Assembly (NCBI GenBank): GCA_003141245.1
Contig: PLLE01000039.1
Span: 10,575-74,574 of the forward strand
Source of the DNA: Chloroflexota bacterium
GTDB lineage: Bacteria; Chloroflexota; Limnocylindria; Limnocylindrales; CSP1-4
Direction: 5' to 3'
DNA length: 64,000 nucleotides
Positions 1 through 9,780 of this stretch are shown one piece after another. The position numbers and the translations under genes are program-made. The notes beneath the pieces are model-generated. The model worked only from the letters and a program-made list of their open reading frames with translations. It ran no database searches and was not told the origin of the DNA. How positions within the stretch are numbered: position 1 is the stretch's first letter; every line of letters begins with the position of its first letter.

Positions 1-803
1 TCGGCGATGGTGCGAGCGCGATTGCTCGAGATGGCGAAACCGATGCCGGGCGCGCTGCCGCCGATTTGCGGATCGGAGGCGGCCAGCGTCGGGATGCCGA
101 CCACATGGCCCGCAAGATCGACGAGGGCCCCGCCGCTGTTGCCGGGATTTATCGCCGCGCTCGTTTGGATGACGTCGGGCAGGGCGTTGCCGCCCGGCTC
201 CGCGACCGATCGGCCGAGGGCGCTGACGATGCCTTCGGTCACGCTTGACTGGAGGCCGAGCGGGTTGCCCATGGCCAGTACGAAGTCGCCGACGGCGAGC
301 TGCGACGAGTCCCCGAAGATGGCCGGGGTCAAGCCCGGAGCGCTGATCTTGATGACCGCGATGTCGTCCGGAGTGAAGCTGCCGACCAGCGTCCCGGTGT
401 AGACCTTGCCGCTGGACAGAGTCACTTTGAACGTCTTGGAGTTGCCGACCACATGAGAATTGGTGACGATGTGCCCGGCCGTGTCGTAGATCACGCCGGA
501 CCCGAGGCCCTGGTCGGTCTCGATGACAACGACGGCCGGCGTGAGCTTCTTGATGACCGAGACCATCTGCGACTGCAGAGCGTCGGCGCCGGCGGAGGAA
601 CTGCCGTCGGAAGAGGTGGTCGGCGCCGGAGTGGCCGTGGCGGTGAAAAGGCCGGCCGGAATCGTGCTCGGGTTCGCGACGACGATGCCAGTCGGGAGGA
701 CGCCCAGCGGCGGGTTGGACGATACGTTGTTGGACGACCCGCATGCCGCCGCGACCAGAGCCACGGCGAGAAAAAGACCGAGCGGGGCGGCAACGTGGCG
801 CAT
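1..803 (-). CDS. HtrA/DegP-like trypsin-like serine protease, putative lipoprotein, partial (runs off left edge)
   Basis: Reverse-strand translation from ATG at 803: [26 protein letters not shown] (lipobox), then [44 protein letters not shown]... and [26 protein letters not shown]. Missing from the ORF track because it has no stop inside the window. Confidence 0.9.
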   Translation of the reverse strand, partial: MRHVAAPLGLFLAVALVAAACGSSNNVSSNPPLGVLPTGIVVANPSTIPAGLFTATATPAPTTSSDGSSSAGADALQSQMVSVIKKLTPAVVVIETDQGLGSGVIYDTAGHIVTNSHVVGNSKTFKVTLSSGKVYTGTLVGSFTPDDIAVIKISAPGLTPAIFGDSSQLAVGDFVLAMGNPLGLQSSVTEGIVSALGRSVAEPGGNALPDVIQTSAAINPGNSGGALVDLAGHVVGIPTLAASDPQIGGSAPGIGFAISSNRARTIA

Positions 804-940
804 GATGGGACGTCGCGGCTCAACCACTTGTGGAAACCTCCTGTGCTCCGTCCGCACGCGGGGCGGGATGTAACAGGAGGGATCTTTGAACCGCGCCCTG
901 AAGTGAGTCTGAATATCCCACCGTCCGGGTCCGATCATCC

Positions 941-1555
941 TCAGTCGGAGGCGGTGTCCCCTGTGCCGGCCGTCTCGACACCCTCGGCGCCTTCTCCATC
1001 TTCGGCGACACCGAAGCAGAACGACTCGAAGACATACAGCCGGGTCGAGCGATCGCGCCAGGCGTCACCGGGCAAACCAGCCTTGCGACAGGCGGCCTCC
1101 AGCATCTGCTCGGCACCCCAGCCCATCTCCGCCGCGACCTGTGGCAGCAGGAGTGCCCGGCATCCGCCCCGCTCCACCACGACGCCGTGCCGGCCGACCA
1201 CGAACTGGCGGGCGTCGGGGATTTGCGCCGGGGGCTCCAGCACGGAGATCTCGAGGTCGATCTCGGGCAGCTCCGACGCCGCGACCGGCAGGAAGCGCGG
1301 GTCGTCCCGAGCGGCGGCGATCGCCGAATCACGGACGTTGATCCAGAGCGGCATCTCGTACCGCATCATCCCGATGCAGCCTCGCAGCTGGCCGCCCTCG
1401 TGGAGGGTAACGAATGCCGCGGCGGGAGCCAGCAAGTTGGGCGTCAGGTCGCCCTCGTCCACCATGGGTCCAGGACCGCGGGTGGCTGCCGCCTCTATGG
1501 CGGCGCGCGCCAGATCGAGGAGTCGCTTGCGCTCCGATTGTTCGAGCTTGTGCAT
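941..1555 (-). CDS. amrA: AmmeMemoRadiSam system protein A (AMMECR1 family)
   Basis: [23 protein letters not shown]...[62 protein letters not shown] is characteristic of AMMECR1. Confidence 0.9.
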   Translation of the reverse strand: MHKLEQSERKRLLDLARAAIEAAATRGPGPMVDEGDLTPNLLAPAAAFVTLHEGGQLRGCIGMMRYEMPLWINVRDSAIAAARDDPRFLPVAASELPEIDLEISVLEPPAQIPDARQFVVGRHGVVVERGGCRALLLPQVAAEMGWGAEQMLEAACRKAGLPGDAWRDRSTRLYVFESFCFGVAEDGEGAEGVETAGTGDTASD

Positions 1556-1727
1556 CGGCAGTTCGTCGCCTCCAGACAGCAGGCTAGGCGGCCGCGCAGG
1601 CAGCGCCAGAGTCGAATGGCGCGTTTCCGTCAGTCCGTCGCGGAAGCCGGGTTCGATGCCGGAAGGGCCATGTTGCATTCGCCGGGTCGAAGCAACGCGG
1701 GTTCGTCGCCCATTGGAGGTCGGAGGA

Positions 1728-1887
1728 ATGGCCCAGATCAAGAGCGGCGCGCACGGCGATGGCGCCCTGACACCCACCCGCGCCGACAAGTTCAGCTTCG
1801 GGCTCTGGACCGTGGGCAACTCCGGCCGCGATCAGTTCGGCGAAGCGACCCGCGCGCGCCCCGATCCCAACGATTCGGTCCGCCGGC
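1728..1887 (+). pseudogene. xylA: xylose isomerase 5' fragment (about 53 codons), truncated
   Basis: [53 protein letters not shown] matches the N-terminus of the intact xylA at 25724. The match ends abruptly at 1887, next to IS21-like sequence. RBS ggagg upstream. Confidence 0.85.
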
Positions 1888-2170
1888 GTGGCTTGCCGGC
1901 TCGGGCATACCGGCGGGCGGTTCGCCAGTCGAGGCCGAACTCGCGGGCGAGAGCGGCGATCGACCAGCCGTGATCGTGGAGTACGTGCAGTTCCATCCAG
2001 GTTTCCTCAGACTGCATGGCGTCCCTTCTGTCGAGGGTGTTGAGCTAGACACTCGCAGCCTCGCAGGAGGGACACCGTATTTCCGGACCCAAACGAAAAG
2101 CCCTCGGGTCACCCCGAGGGCCTCTGCACTTTTCGTGCTCAACTCCCTGCAGTTTTCGTGCTCACCCACA
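1888..2170 (-). mobile_element. istA: IS21-family remnant: IstA N-terminus plus terminal repeats, truncated by the xylA junction
   Basis: Minus strand: TGTGGGTGAGCACGAAAACTGCAGGGAGTTGAGCACGAAAAGTGCAG (two tandem TGAGCACGAAAA.TGCAG repeats, IS21-like end), then [45 protein letters not shown] (IstA N-terminal HTH), which fuses into antisense xylA. Confidence 0.75.
2100..2121 (-). terminator. Hairpin plus T-tract at the IS21 end, reading toward istA
   Basis: GCCCTCGGG-TCAC-CCCGAGGGC, 9-bp stem, followed on the minus strand by TTTTCGTTT. Confidence 0.55.
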
Positions 2171-2455
2171 ATCGCGCGGGTCACGGCAGTTCTTGTACCC
2201 CGCGGGCTCCTCAGAGAGGCCCTGTGCCGGCACCATTGCACGCGCCGCCGCTTGACAAGGAGCAGTTGATCGTCCAGAACTCCTCGTGGCAAGAGGATTT
2301 GAACCCGCCGTTCGAAGGAGGGCCACGCCATCGTGCGGCCGACGGCTGCCGGTCGAACAGGTCCTCGTTCAGGGCTGGCCGCGCCCAAACCGCCGCCCCG
2401 TCGGGAGGGTGGCCCGGGCCGAAGCCCGTGAGGTCAGAGGCTCGGCTCGATCGGA

Positions 2456-3403
2456 CTACGCTCGATCGAGTAGGGGTGCGACCTCGCCAACGAATCGCTC
2501 GAGCGTCTCGACGTCGTACGGTGCCGGCTGCTCCGAGATGATGGTCCTGAAACCGAGGCCGATGAACGGACGCAATCGATCCGCGATCGCTTCGGGCGTT
2601 CCTGCCCATTCCGCGAAGCCTTGGGGCACGCCCGAAGCTGGCGTGCCGTTGTGGGCCATGGCCGCTTTCCAGACCCGCTCGGCTTCGGCCTCCGAGTCGC
2701 GCAGGGTCAATTGGACCCTCAGCGTGAACTCGATCTCTGCGATGTCTCGGCCGACCGCCGCGCAATGGTCCCGCAGGATCGCGATCTTGTGCGCAAGCAC
2801 ATCGACCGGCTCAGCCGCGTTCCACATGTCGGCGTATCTGGCGACCGTGCGGAGCGTCTTTCGTTCCCCCGTACCCCCGATGAGGATCGGCACCTTGTGC
2901 ACTGGCATGGGCCGCTGCACGAGATCGCGGAACGCATACCTGGCGCCAGGCCCGGCTGTGACCGACTCGCCGCGGAGCAGCTGGCTGATCGCGCCGACTG
3001 ATTCGTCCAGCCAGTCGAGGCGCTGGCCGAAGCCGGTTCCGAAGTCCAGGCCGAACGCCTCGTGCTCGACGTCGAACCAGGCCGCGCCAAGGCCCATGAT
3101 CGCCCGACCATTCGAGATGTGGTCAATGGTCGCGATCGATTTGGCCACCAGGCCCGGATTGCGGAATGTGTTGGCCCCAACGAGAAGACCGAGTCCGACA
3201 TGATCCGTCGCAACCGCCCATGCGGCGAGAGATGTGTAGGCTTCGAAGGCCGGTTGACGGGGATCCCCGAAGATGGCGTAGAGATGGTCCCAGGCCCACA
3301 GATGGTCGTATCCGAGCCGGTCGACGCGGCACGCGGCATCGAGCTGTCCGGGCCAGTCGGTGGCCTGACCCCAGAGCATGATCCCGAGCTTTAGATCTGC
3401 CAT
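2456..3403 (-). CDS. LLM-class (F420-dependent type) flavin oxidoreductase
   Basis: MADLKLGIMLWGQATDWPGQLDAACRVDRLGYDHLWAWDHLYAIFG...GLGLLVGANTFRNPGLVAKSIATIDHISNGRAIMGLGAAW; luciferase-like fold motifs. Confidence 0.88.
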   Translation of the reverse strand: MADLKLGIMLWGQATDWPGQLDAACRVDRLGYDHLWAWDHLYAIFGDPRQPAFEAYTSLAAWAVATDHVGLGLLVGANTFRNPGLVAKSIATIDHISNGRAIMGLGAAWFDVEHEAFGLDFGTGFGQRLDWLDESVGAISQLLRGESVTAGPGARYAFRDLVQRPMPVHKVPILIGGTGERKTLRTVARYADMWNAAEPVDVLAHKIAILRDHCAAVGRDIAEIEFTLRVQLTLRDSEAEAERVWKAAMAHNGTPASGVPQGFAEWAGTPEAIADRLRPFIGLGFRTIISEQPAPYDVETLERFVGEVAPLLDRA

Positions 3404-3585
3404 GCTTCCAGTACTCTTGAATTGGTCTCGAATCCCACACGCATGGTAGCTGAGGGGACCCAGTCGTTTGGCCCGGCCGGTCGTCGGACCTAACGACATA
3501 TGAGGTGAATGACCACCCAATCTTTGCGACGTTACGTGGCCGCATGGGATTGGGTGGTCGTTGCTTACGCCGGATCCGGTTCTGG

Positions 3586-4029
3586 CTACGAGCCGAGGGA
3601 CACGGCCTCGGCCGGCGGAATGACGCCGATCGTCAGAAGTACGCAGGCGAATAGGCGCGTGTCTGCCGTCGCGATGACGAGCGCGACGTCGGTCGACTTG
3701 GTGGCCTCGTAGAAGCTCGTTCGGTCGATGAGCGCGACGGGCACGTTGGCAGGCAAGAGCGCCCGGATCGGCGCGTGGGCTTCGGGCGCCACCGGAGTGC
3801 CGTTGTCCATCAGGCTCACCGATTCGATCGGGATTGACGGCGCGACGGCCGCGAGCACGTCGGTCACCGACATCTTGCCGGGCGAGAGATTCAGGTAGAT
3901 GACCGGCGCGCCCGGGAACGGCGTGGTGCCATGGGGGAAGTTGCCGTCGCTGATCAGGATGGTAGACCCATGGCCTGCCTCCCCCAGCGCCTGAAGAATG
4001 CCTGGGTGCAACAGCTTCGAGCGGAGCAC
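3586..4029 (-). CDS. RbsD/FucU family sugar pyranase/mutarotase
   Basis: GTG start after AAGGAGG; VLRSKLLHPGILQALGEAGHGSTILISDGNFPHGTTPFPGAPVIYLNLSPGKMSVTDVLAAVAP. Confidence 0.82.
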   Translation of the reverse strand: MLRSKLLHPGILQALGEAGHGSTILISDGNFPHGTTPFPGAPVIYLNLSPGKMSVTDVLAAVAPSIPIESVSLMDNGTPVAPEAHAPIRALLPANVPVALIDRTSFYEATKSTDVALVIATADTRLFACVLLTIGVIPPAEAVSLGS

Positions 4030-4081
4030 GATCAATTCCTCCTTGAGATGTTCGGCAACGGCCCGGTCAGCGGGCCGAACT

Positions 4082-5287
4082 TCATCGCGGTGCCTTCGGC
4101 TGGCCGGGCACGTCGACCCAGCGACCCAGGCGCGAACTCTCGGCGACGGCTTCGCCCAAGAGCATTTCGTAGTGCCCGTCGGCGAAGGTCGCATAAGGCG
4201 GTCGCTCGGCCGGGCGGCCGGCAACGACATCGGCGTAGACGGCCCGGAAGGCCGCCCCGAACGTGTCACCGAAGCCTTCGACATGACCGGCTGGCAGAGC
4301 CGCCGCCAGGCGTCCTGCGGGCTTCATGAGGCCCGGATTGCGCATCAGGACTTCGTTCGCCTGGTCGCGGTGACCGAGCCAGAGATGGTCCGGCGTCTCG
4401 GAATCCCAGGCCGCTGCGGCGACCGAGCCATCGATCTCCCACTGCAGCGAGTTCTTCCGGCCGGCGCTGATCTGCGAGAGCACCACCGAGCCGCGAGCGC
4501 CGTTGGCGAAGCGCAGCATGATCGACGCCACGTCTTCGGTCGTGATCTTGCGCTCGACGGTGTCGGTACTGCGCACCGTGGAGAAGGCCTCGACCGCGCC
4601 CTTCGGCTCGAAGCGGGTGGAGATGAAGTTCGTCATGTCGGCCATGACCGCCACGACCGGCTGACCGACGAGGAATGTCGTGAGGTCGAGCCAGTGCATG
4701 CCGATGTCGGCGACTGCACGAAGCGAACCGTTCTTGGACGTATCCAGCCGCCAGCTCCAGTCGGTGTCGTACAGCAGCCAGTCCTGGAGATAATGACCCG
4801 TCACGAAGCGTGGGTCGCCGAGGCCCCCGTCGGCGATGAGTTCCCGGACGTGCTGGTGAAGGGGGTAAAAGCGAATGTTGAAGTTGACAGCGTTGACCAG
4901 GCCCGTCTCGGCGGCGAGGGCCACGAGCCCGGCCGAGTCTGCGGAGGTCATAGCTAGTGGCTTCTCGCAGATCACATGCTTGCCGGCAGACAGGATCTGC
5001 CTCGCCTGCTCGACGTGGAGGTGGTTCGGCGAGGTCACATGGACGATGTCGACGGACGGGTCTGCGAGGATCGCTTCGAGGGATGGATAGGCGCGCGCGA
5101 CGCCGAGCGCCTTCGCCTTGGCCTCGCCATGTTCCGGCGTGATTTCGAGGATGCCGCGCACCTGGACGCCGATCCGCCGCAGTTGCTCTACGTGGACGGT
5201 GCCGATGAAACCCGTGCCGATAACGGCCGCGCCGACGTCGGCGAGCCTCCTCGTGCCGGGGCCGTCGTGTTCGTCAATCGGAGTCAC
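4082..5287 (-). CDS. Gfo/Idh/MocA family NAD(P)-dependent oxidoreductase
   Basis: VGAAVIGTGFIGTVHVEQLRRIGVQVRGI...SLEAILADPSVDIVHVTSPNHLHVEQARQILSAGKHVICEKPLAM. Confidence 0.92.
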   Translation of the reverse strand: MTPIDEHDGPGTRRLADVGAAVIGTGFIGTVHVEQLRRIGVQVRGILEITPEHGEAKAKALGVARAYPSLEAILADPSVDIVHVTSPNHLHVEQARQILSAGKHVICEKPLAMTSADSAGLVALAAETGLVNAVNFNIRFYPLHQHVRELIADGGLGDPRFVTGHYLQDWLLYDTDWSWRLDTSKNGSLRAVADIGMHWLDLTTFLVGQPVVAVMADMTNFISTRFEPKGAVEAFSTVRSTDTVERKITTEDVASIMLRFANGARGSVVLSQISAGRKNSLQWEIDGSVAAAAWDSETPDHLWLGHRDQANEVLMRNPGLMKPAGRLAAALPAGHVEGFGDTFGAAFRAVYADVVAGRPAERPPYATFADGHYEMLLGEAVAESSRLGRWVDVPGQPKAPR

Positions 5288-5332
5288 TAGGGAGTCTCCT
5301 TCCTCTTGTTCTCGTCCGTGAGCGTTTCTGGC

Positions 5333-6124
5333 TCACGGCGCAAATGCGAGTTCGCCGCTCGTGGAACTCGCGCTTCGCACGAACTCAAGCGCGGGACCAC
5401 CCTCAGCGCTGAAACTCTTCCATCGGCACTCCACAGATACGGTTCCGCTGTACCCGAGATGATTGAGATAGACGAAGAAGTCCCAGAGGTCGAGACCGCG
5501 CGACCCCGGGTACGACCGGCCCTCGTCACACACCTGCACGTGTCTCAGTAGACCCTGGGTCTCAAGGAGGTGCCAGAAGGGCTCCGATTCCATGTTCATG
5601 TGGTAGGCGTCCGCCAGAACCCCGACGGAGGGGAGGCCGATGGCTTGGGCGTGCTCGACGGCCTCCTCGAGCGTGTGGAGGAAGTTGGTTTCGGTTCGAT
5701 TGATTGCCTCCAACGCGACGGTCATACCGTGACGATCGGCCGCCTCGGCAGTTAGGCGCGCGAAAGATCTGAACTGCTCAACCCCTTGAGCTCGGGGGAA
5801 ACCCATGGGTATCCGCCGTGCGGGCCCGCTGCCCAGAACGAAGACGGATCCGCCGAGCGACGCGGCGCGCTCGGCCGCAACGGTCACGTAGCGCCTCAGT
5901 CGGTCCAGGTCGACTGCCGGGCCCACGAACGGAAGAGTGGGCGGGACGAGGAAGTTGAAGGCCAGGGCCGGGATGCCAGCGGCCACAATTGCGCGAGCGG
6001 TCTGGGCGAACTCTGAGGCGGGGCTCTCTGGACAGAGGTCGGCAACCGGGATCTCGACGTAGTCGTAGCCCATCTCCGCCGCGAGTGCGGCGGATGCGGC
6101 GGGGACGCAGCAGCCAAATCGCAC
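5333..6124 (-). CDS. sugar phosphate isomerase/epimerase-like TIM-barrel protein
   Basis: GTG start with GGGAG; RFGCCVPAASAALAAEMGYDYVEIPVADL...GMTVALEAINRTETNFLHTLEEAVEHAQAIGLPSVGVLADAYHMN...HVQVCDEGRSYPGS. Confidence 0.85.
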   Translation of the reverse strand: MRFGCCVPAASAALAAEMGYDYVEIPVADLCPESPASEFAQTARAIVAAGIPALAFNFLVPPTLPFVGPAVDLDRLRRYVTVAAERAASLGGSVFVLGSGPARRIPMGFPRAQGVEQFRSFARLTAEAADRHGMTVALEAINRTETNFLHTLEEAVEHAQAIGLPSVGVLADAYHMNMESEPFWHLLETQGLLRHVQVCDEGRSYPGSRGLDLWDFFVYLNHLGYSGTVSVECRWKSFSAEGGPALEFVRSASSTSGELAFAP

Positions 6125-6256
6125 GACAGTCTCCCGACCAGATGGTCTCCGCTGCGGGTTAGTCACGTGCCTCCGAACAGACGGCGCAGAGCAGCTCCGC
6201 AAGCTTGGGGATCGCGTCGCCTGCCCGGAGAAGCCCAATCATGGGCACGCCTTTGC

Positions 6257-7411
6257 TCAAGAACGCCCGCTCCCCGTCGGTCGGTCTGCCCGGGCCGATG
6301 GCTCCTCGGCGCCCGTTGCCCGGGCTCTCTCGGTTTGGACCCGAGCCTGCCTCCTGCGAGGACGACGGGCCCCTTCGGTAGTGTTGCGAAGGAGCAGCTT
6401 GGTCGGCAGAACCTGCCGCGTGGGCACGAATATCTCCGACCCAAGTTGCTTGAGCAGCAATCGGACCGCCTGGCGTCCGATCTCATCAATGTGTTGGTCA
6501 ACGCTGGTGAGGCTCATTACTGGCGACGCCGCAACTGCCGTCCCGTCGAACCCGGCGAGGGCCATGTCAGCGGGCATGCGCAGGCTCCGCCGAATGAGCA
6601 CTTCCATTGCACCGAGGGCAACCGCGTCGTTGATGGCGATGATCGCAGTGAGACCGCAACCCTCATCCAGCCACTTCTTCACGGCCCGCTCTCCGCTGGT
6701 CTTGGAGAACTCCCCTTGCACCACGAACCCCTTGGCATCCGCGACCTCGTCCATGGCTTGGGTGAAACCCCGGAGTCTCTCCGTGGCGTTCCCCGCAAAT
6801 GACGGCCCTCCGATGAACCCGATTCTCCGGTGGCCGCTCGAAAGCAAGTGACGGGTCAGCTCGGCTGCCCCACCGAAGTTGTCCGACACGACGTAGCTGA
6901 CCGATTCGTCCACCGGCGGTCGGTTGACAAATACGACACGGCGGTGGTCGCCGAGGACTGACAGCACGATGGCCTCGTCCCGCCCGACTGCGGCGTGGAT
7001 CACGCCATCGAGTCCCTGACAGAGAAGGCGCGTCAGATGGCGGTTCGTCTCGGCGATCCGATCGTCCGTGTTGCAGATCACGACCGTATAGCCGGCCTTT
7101 GCCGCCTCCTGCTCGATGCTCTTCGCGAGCTGGGGGTAGAAGGGGTTGGTGATGTCGCTGACAAGGAGCGCGAGCAAGTGCGTCTCCCCGGAGACAAGCG
7201 CCCGGGCGATCTGGGACGGCCTGTACTGCAGGGCCTCTATCGCCGCCTGCACTTTGGTCCGTGTCTCCGATCGAACGTCCACGTGCTCACGGATGACCCG
7301 TGACACCGTCGAGACGGAAACCCCCGCCGCGCCTGCGACATCAACGATCGTTGCTCGCGAGGACGCTCGCCTACCCAAGCTGCCTCCACTCTGATGACGC
7401 GTCCCAGCCAA
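6257..7411 (-). CDS. LacI family transcriptional regulator
   Basis: ATIVDVAGAAGVSVSTVSRVIREHVDVRSETRTKVQAAIEALQYRPSQIARAL plus a periplasmic-binding-like effector domain. Confidence 0.92.
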   Translation of the reverse strand: MAGTRHQSGGSLGRRASSRATIVDVAGAAGVSVSTVSRVIREHVDVRSETRTKVQAAIEALQYRPSQIARALVSGETHLLALLVSDITNPFYPQLAKSIEQEAAKAGYTVVICNTDDRIAETNRHLTRLLCQGLDGVIHAAVGRDEAIVLSVLGDHRRVVFVNRPPVDESVSYVVSDNFGGAAELTRHLLSSGHRRIGFIGGPSFAGNATERLRGFTQAMDEVADAKGFVVQGEFSKTSGERAVKKWLDEGCGLTAIIAINDAVALGAMEVLIRRSLRMPADMALAGFDGTAVAASPVMSLTSVDQHIDEIGRQAVRLLLKQLGSEIFVPTRQVLPTKLLLRNTTEGARRPRRRQARVQTERARATGAEEPSARADRPTGSGRS

Positions 7412-7510
7412 AGGACCAGCCGCGCCCCTCCAGCTTCCATGGCACCGAACGACGGCCGTCTTGAACGACCCACTTCAAGGTTTCCGGGCGAGCGGAGGCC
7501 CGGTCGCCCG

Positions 7511-8272
7511 TCATTGGGATGCAATCAGCGTGACCGGGCGATCCCGGAATACGCTGTGGTCATGAGACGGCAGCAACAGCGAGGTTCGAGCCCTCATCAA
7601 ATCCAAGGAATCCATCGCTGCATCGACATCAGTATGGTACCCGGGCGGTACATCTAGCTCGATGTTCTCGTAGGTCATCATGGCGTCGCCAGTGATGCAA
7701 TACGTGCCAGATCCCGTCCGGACGAGGACGGCCTGCGAGCCCGGCGTGTGGCCGGGAACAGGAAGGAGTGTGACGCCGGGGACGACCTCGTGTTGACCGC
7801 GCACAGTCGTGAGGTTAGGGACCAGATACGAAGGGAGATGCGGCCAGCCGCTGCCGGGGCTGAGGTAGCCTACCCGGAAACTCCGCCCGGGAGCGATTGC
7901 GTACCGAAGCTCGGCCTCCTGCACGACGACACGAGCTTCGGGGAACAGAGCGCAGTTGCCGCAATGGTCCCAGTGCAGGTGCGTCAGGATGACCCACTCA
8001 ACGTCCTTGGGCGCCACGCCGGCGGCCTTGAGAGCATTCTCCGGTATCTGTTCCCGACTTCGCTCGAAGGATTCTCCAAAGAACTCGTATGGCTTCAGCT
8101 GCGGGTCGACGCTCGTATCGACGACTATGGTGGTGGGGCCTTCCAGCAGCCACATTACTCGTGGGATGCTGACCGGCTCGCCGCAATGCCGCAGATACGT
8201 CCGTATGGATCCCTCGATGGTGGAGGTTCCTGTATCGAGTGCCTTAATGCTCCAGGTAGCCTCTTCGGTCAT
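7511..8272 (-). CDS. MBL-fold metallo-hydrolase (N-acyl homoserine lactonase-like)
   Basis: VEWVILTHLHWDHCGNCALFPEARVVVQEAE...PVPGHTPGSQAVLVRT...ITGDAMMTYEN. Confidence 0.87.
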   Translation of the reverse strand: MTEEATWSIKALDTGTSTIEGSIRTYLRHCGEPVSIPRVMWLLEGPTTIVVDTSVDPQLKPYEFFGESFERSREQIPENALKAAGVAPKDVEWVILTHLHWDHCGNCALFPEARVVVQEAELRYAIAPGRSFRVGYLSPGSGWPHLPSYLVPNLTTVRGQHEVVPGVTLLPVPGHTPGSQAVLVRTGSGTYCITGDAMMTYENIELDVPPGYHTDVDAAMDSLDLMRARTSLLLPSHDHSVFRDRPVTLIASQ

Positions 8273-8465
8273 CTCAACTCACCCTCCTACGCGGCAGGGC
8301 TCGAACCCCGACCGCGAGTAGTTCACTCTAGTTGATGTATCGAGCGTCCATGGGCGCGAGGAGCACGCAGCGTCGGCGACGTTTTCGATCAGGGCTGCTC
8401 TCAGCATCCGTCTGCAATGGCGGTGGTCGACGCGGCACTCGTCAGTGCAATTCACCTGCGGTTGC

Positions 8466-9707
8466 TCATGCAACGGCTGCTCCCAGTTGCCGCCCGCGGC
8501 TCTGGCGCCGCCGCAGGATGGTGTCGAGTGAGACGGCGAGCAGGACGATGACACCCTGCACCATGTACTTGACCGGTTGATCGCTGTTCATTAGGTTGAG
8601 GCCGTTGGCCACGCCGGCCATGATGAGCGCCCCGACCAGGGCGGACCACACGGTCCCCCGGCCGCCGAACAGACTCGTACCGCCGATAACGGCGGCGCCG
8701 ATCGCCTCGAGCAGCAGAGTCCCGCCGCCGGTGAGCGTGCCCGCTGACCCGTTGTAAGAGGCGGCGAAGAGGCCACCGACCGCCGCAAAGAAGCCTGAGA
8801 CGGCGAACGCGGCGAGCCGAATTCGTTTCACCTGGACACCGGCCCGGCGGGCCGCCTCAGCGTTGCCGCCGACGGCGAAGAGGTGTCGACCCGGGCTCGT
8901 GTGCATTGTGATCCACCAGGTGACGACCAGGAGCCCGATCAGGATGAGGAATGGCATGGGGATGCCGCGGTAGGCGTTGAAGATGGCTACGGCACCGACG
9001 ACCAACACGGTGACTGCGATCGGAAGGCCGAAAGACCTCACCGCCACCTCGCCACGCGCGTAGCGCACCAGCGTGGTGGCCACCACGGCGACAGTGACGA
9101 TCGCTGCCAGGATCCATCCGACTGATGGGGGAACCTGCGTATTTGTCAGCGCCGCCACGTTTGGGTCGAAGATACTCAGCGTTCCGTCCGGCCCAAGAAT
9201 GTACAGCTGCAGCCCGAGAAAGCCCATATTGCCTGCCAGGGTGACCACGAAGGCCGGGATCCCCAGCCAGGCGATCCACCATCCCTGGAAGGCCCCCAAG
9301 GCCGTACCGCAGACGAGCATGACCAAGATGGCGAGCAGCCAGGGCACGTGACCGTTCGTGATCAGGACGCCGAGGATCGCGCAGGTCATTCCCGACAGCG
9401 AGCCGAGGGACAGGTCGATGTCGCCGAGGAGCAGCACGAAGATCTCGCCGAGGGCAATGATGGCAACCAACGTGGCCTGCACCGCGAGATTGCTCAGGTT
9501 CCCTGGGGTGAGGAAATACTCCGACCGCGACTGGAAGAAGATAGCGATGATCAGCAGGCTGGCGACCGCCGGCATGGCTGTGCCTCGCGACAGCGCCACT
9601 GACAGCCCTCGTGTAGCCAAGCTCATCATCCGATCCGTTGGGCGCGCAGGGTCGCGTGGTGGGATCTCATCCAACGGGCGCACGCCGGGGGTAACGGGCT
9701 CGCTCAT
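8466..9707 (-). CDS. CUT2-type sugar ABC transporter permease (XylH/RbsC-like)
   Basis: YFLTPGNLSNLAVQATLVAIIALGEIFVLLLGDIDLSLGSLSGMTCAILG...VGGNAEAARRAGVQVKRIRLAAFAVSGFFAAVGGL. Confidence 0.92.
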   Translation of the reverse strand: MSEPVTPGVRPLDEIPPRDPARPTDRMMSLATRGLSVALSRGTAMPAVASLLIIAIFFQSRSEYFLTPGNLSNLAVQATLVAIIALGEIFVLLLGDIDLSLGSLSGMTCAILGVLITNGHVPWLLAILVMLVCGTALGAFQGWWIAWLGIPAFVVTLAGNMGFLGLQLYILGPDGTLSIFDPNVAALTNTQVPPSVGWILAAIVTVAVVATTLVRYARGEVAVRSFGLPIAVTVLVVGAVAIFNAYRGIPMPFLILIGLLVVTWWITMHTSPGRHLFAVGGNAEAARRAGVQVKRIRLAAFAVSGFFAAVGGLFAASYNGSAGTLTGGGTLLLEAIGAAVIGGTSLFGGRGTVWSALVGALIMAGVANGLNLMNSDQPVKYMVQGVIVLLAVSLDTILRRRQSRGRQLGAAVA

Positions 9708-9780
9708 GGTCTCGCATCCAGTTCCTGATGACAGGCTTGGAGGGCTTCCGCGGGTTCGTTCACCGTAGTCTTCTCCACCT

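Noticed and set aside
453-1973. 506-aa plus-strand ORF
   Set aside because: Antisense to HtrA and AMMECR1 for most of its length; only its end (1728-1887) is real, as the truncated xylA start.
2276-2320. tRNA-like 3' end / possible attachment site (TGGCAAGAGGATTTGAACCCGCC)
   Set aside because: Read on the minus strand, TTCAAAT resembles a T-loop, but the flanking 5-nt arms do not pair (only 2 of 5) and no acceptor, D or anticodon arms follow. Not a tRNA.
7511-8272. Quorum-quenching system based on the lactonase-like MBL protein
   Set aside because: No LuxI/LuxR-type genes nearby; the context is sugar catabolism.
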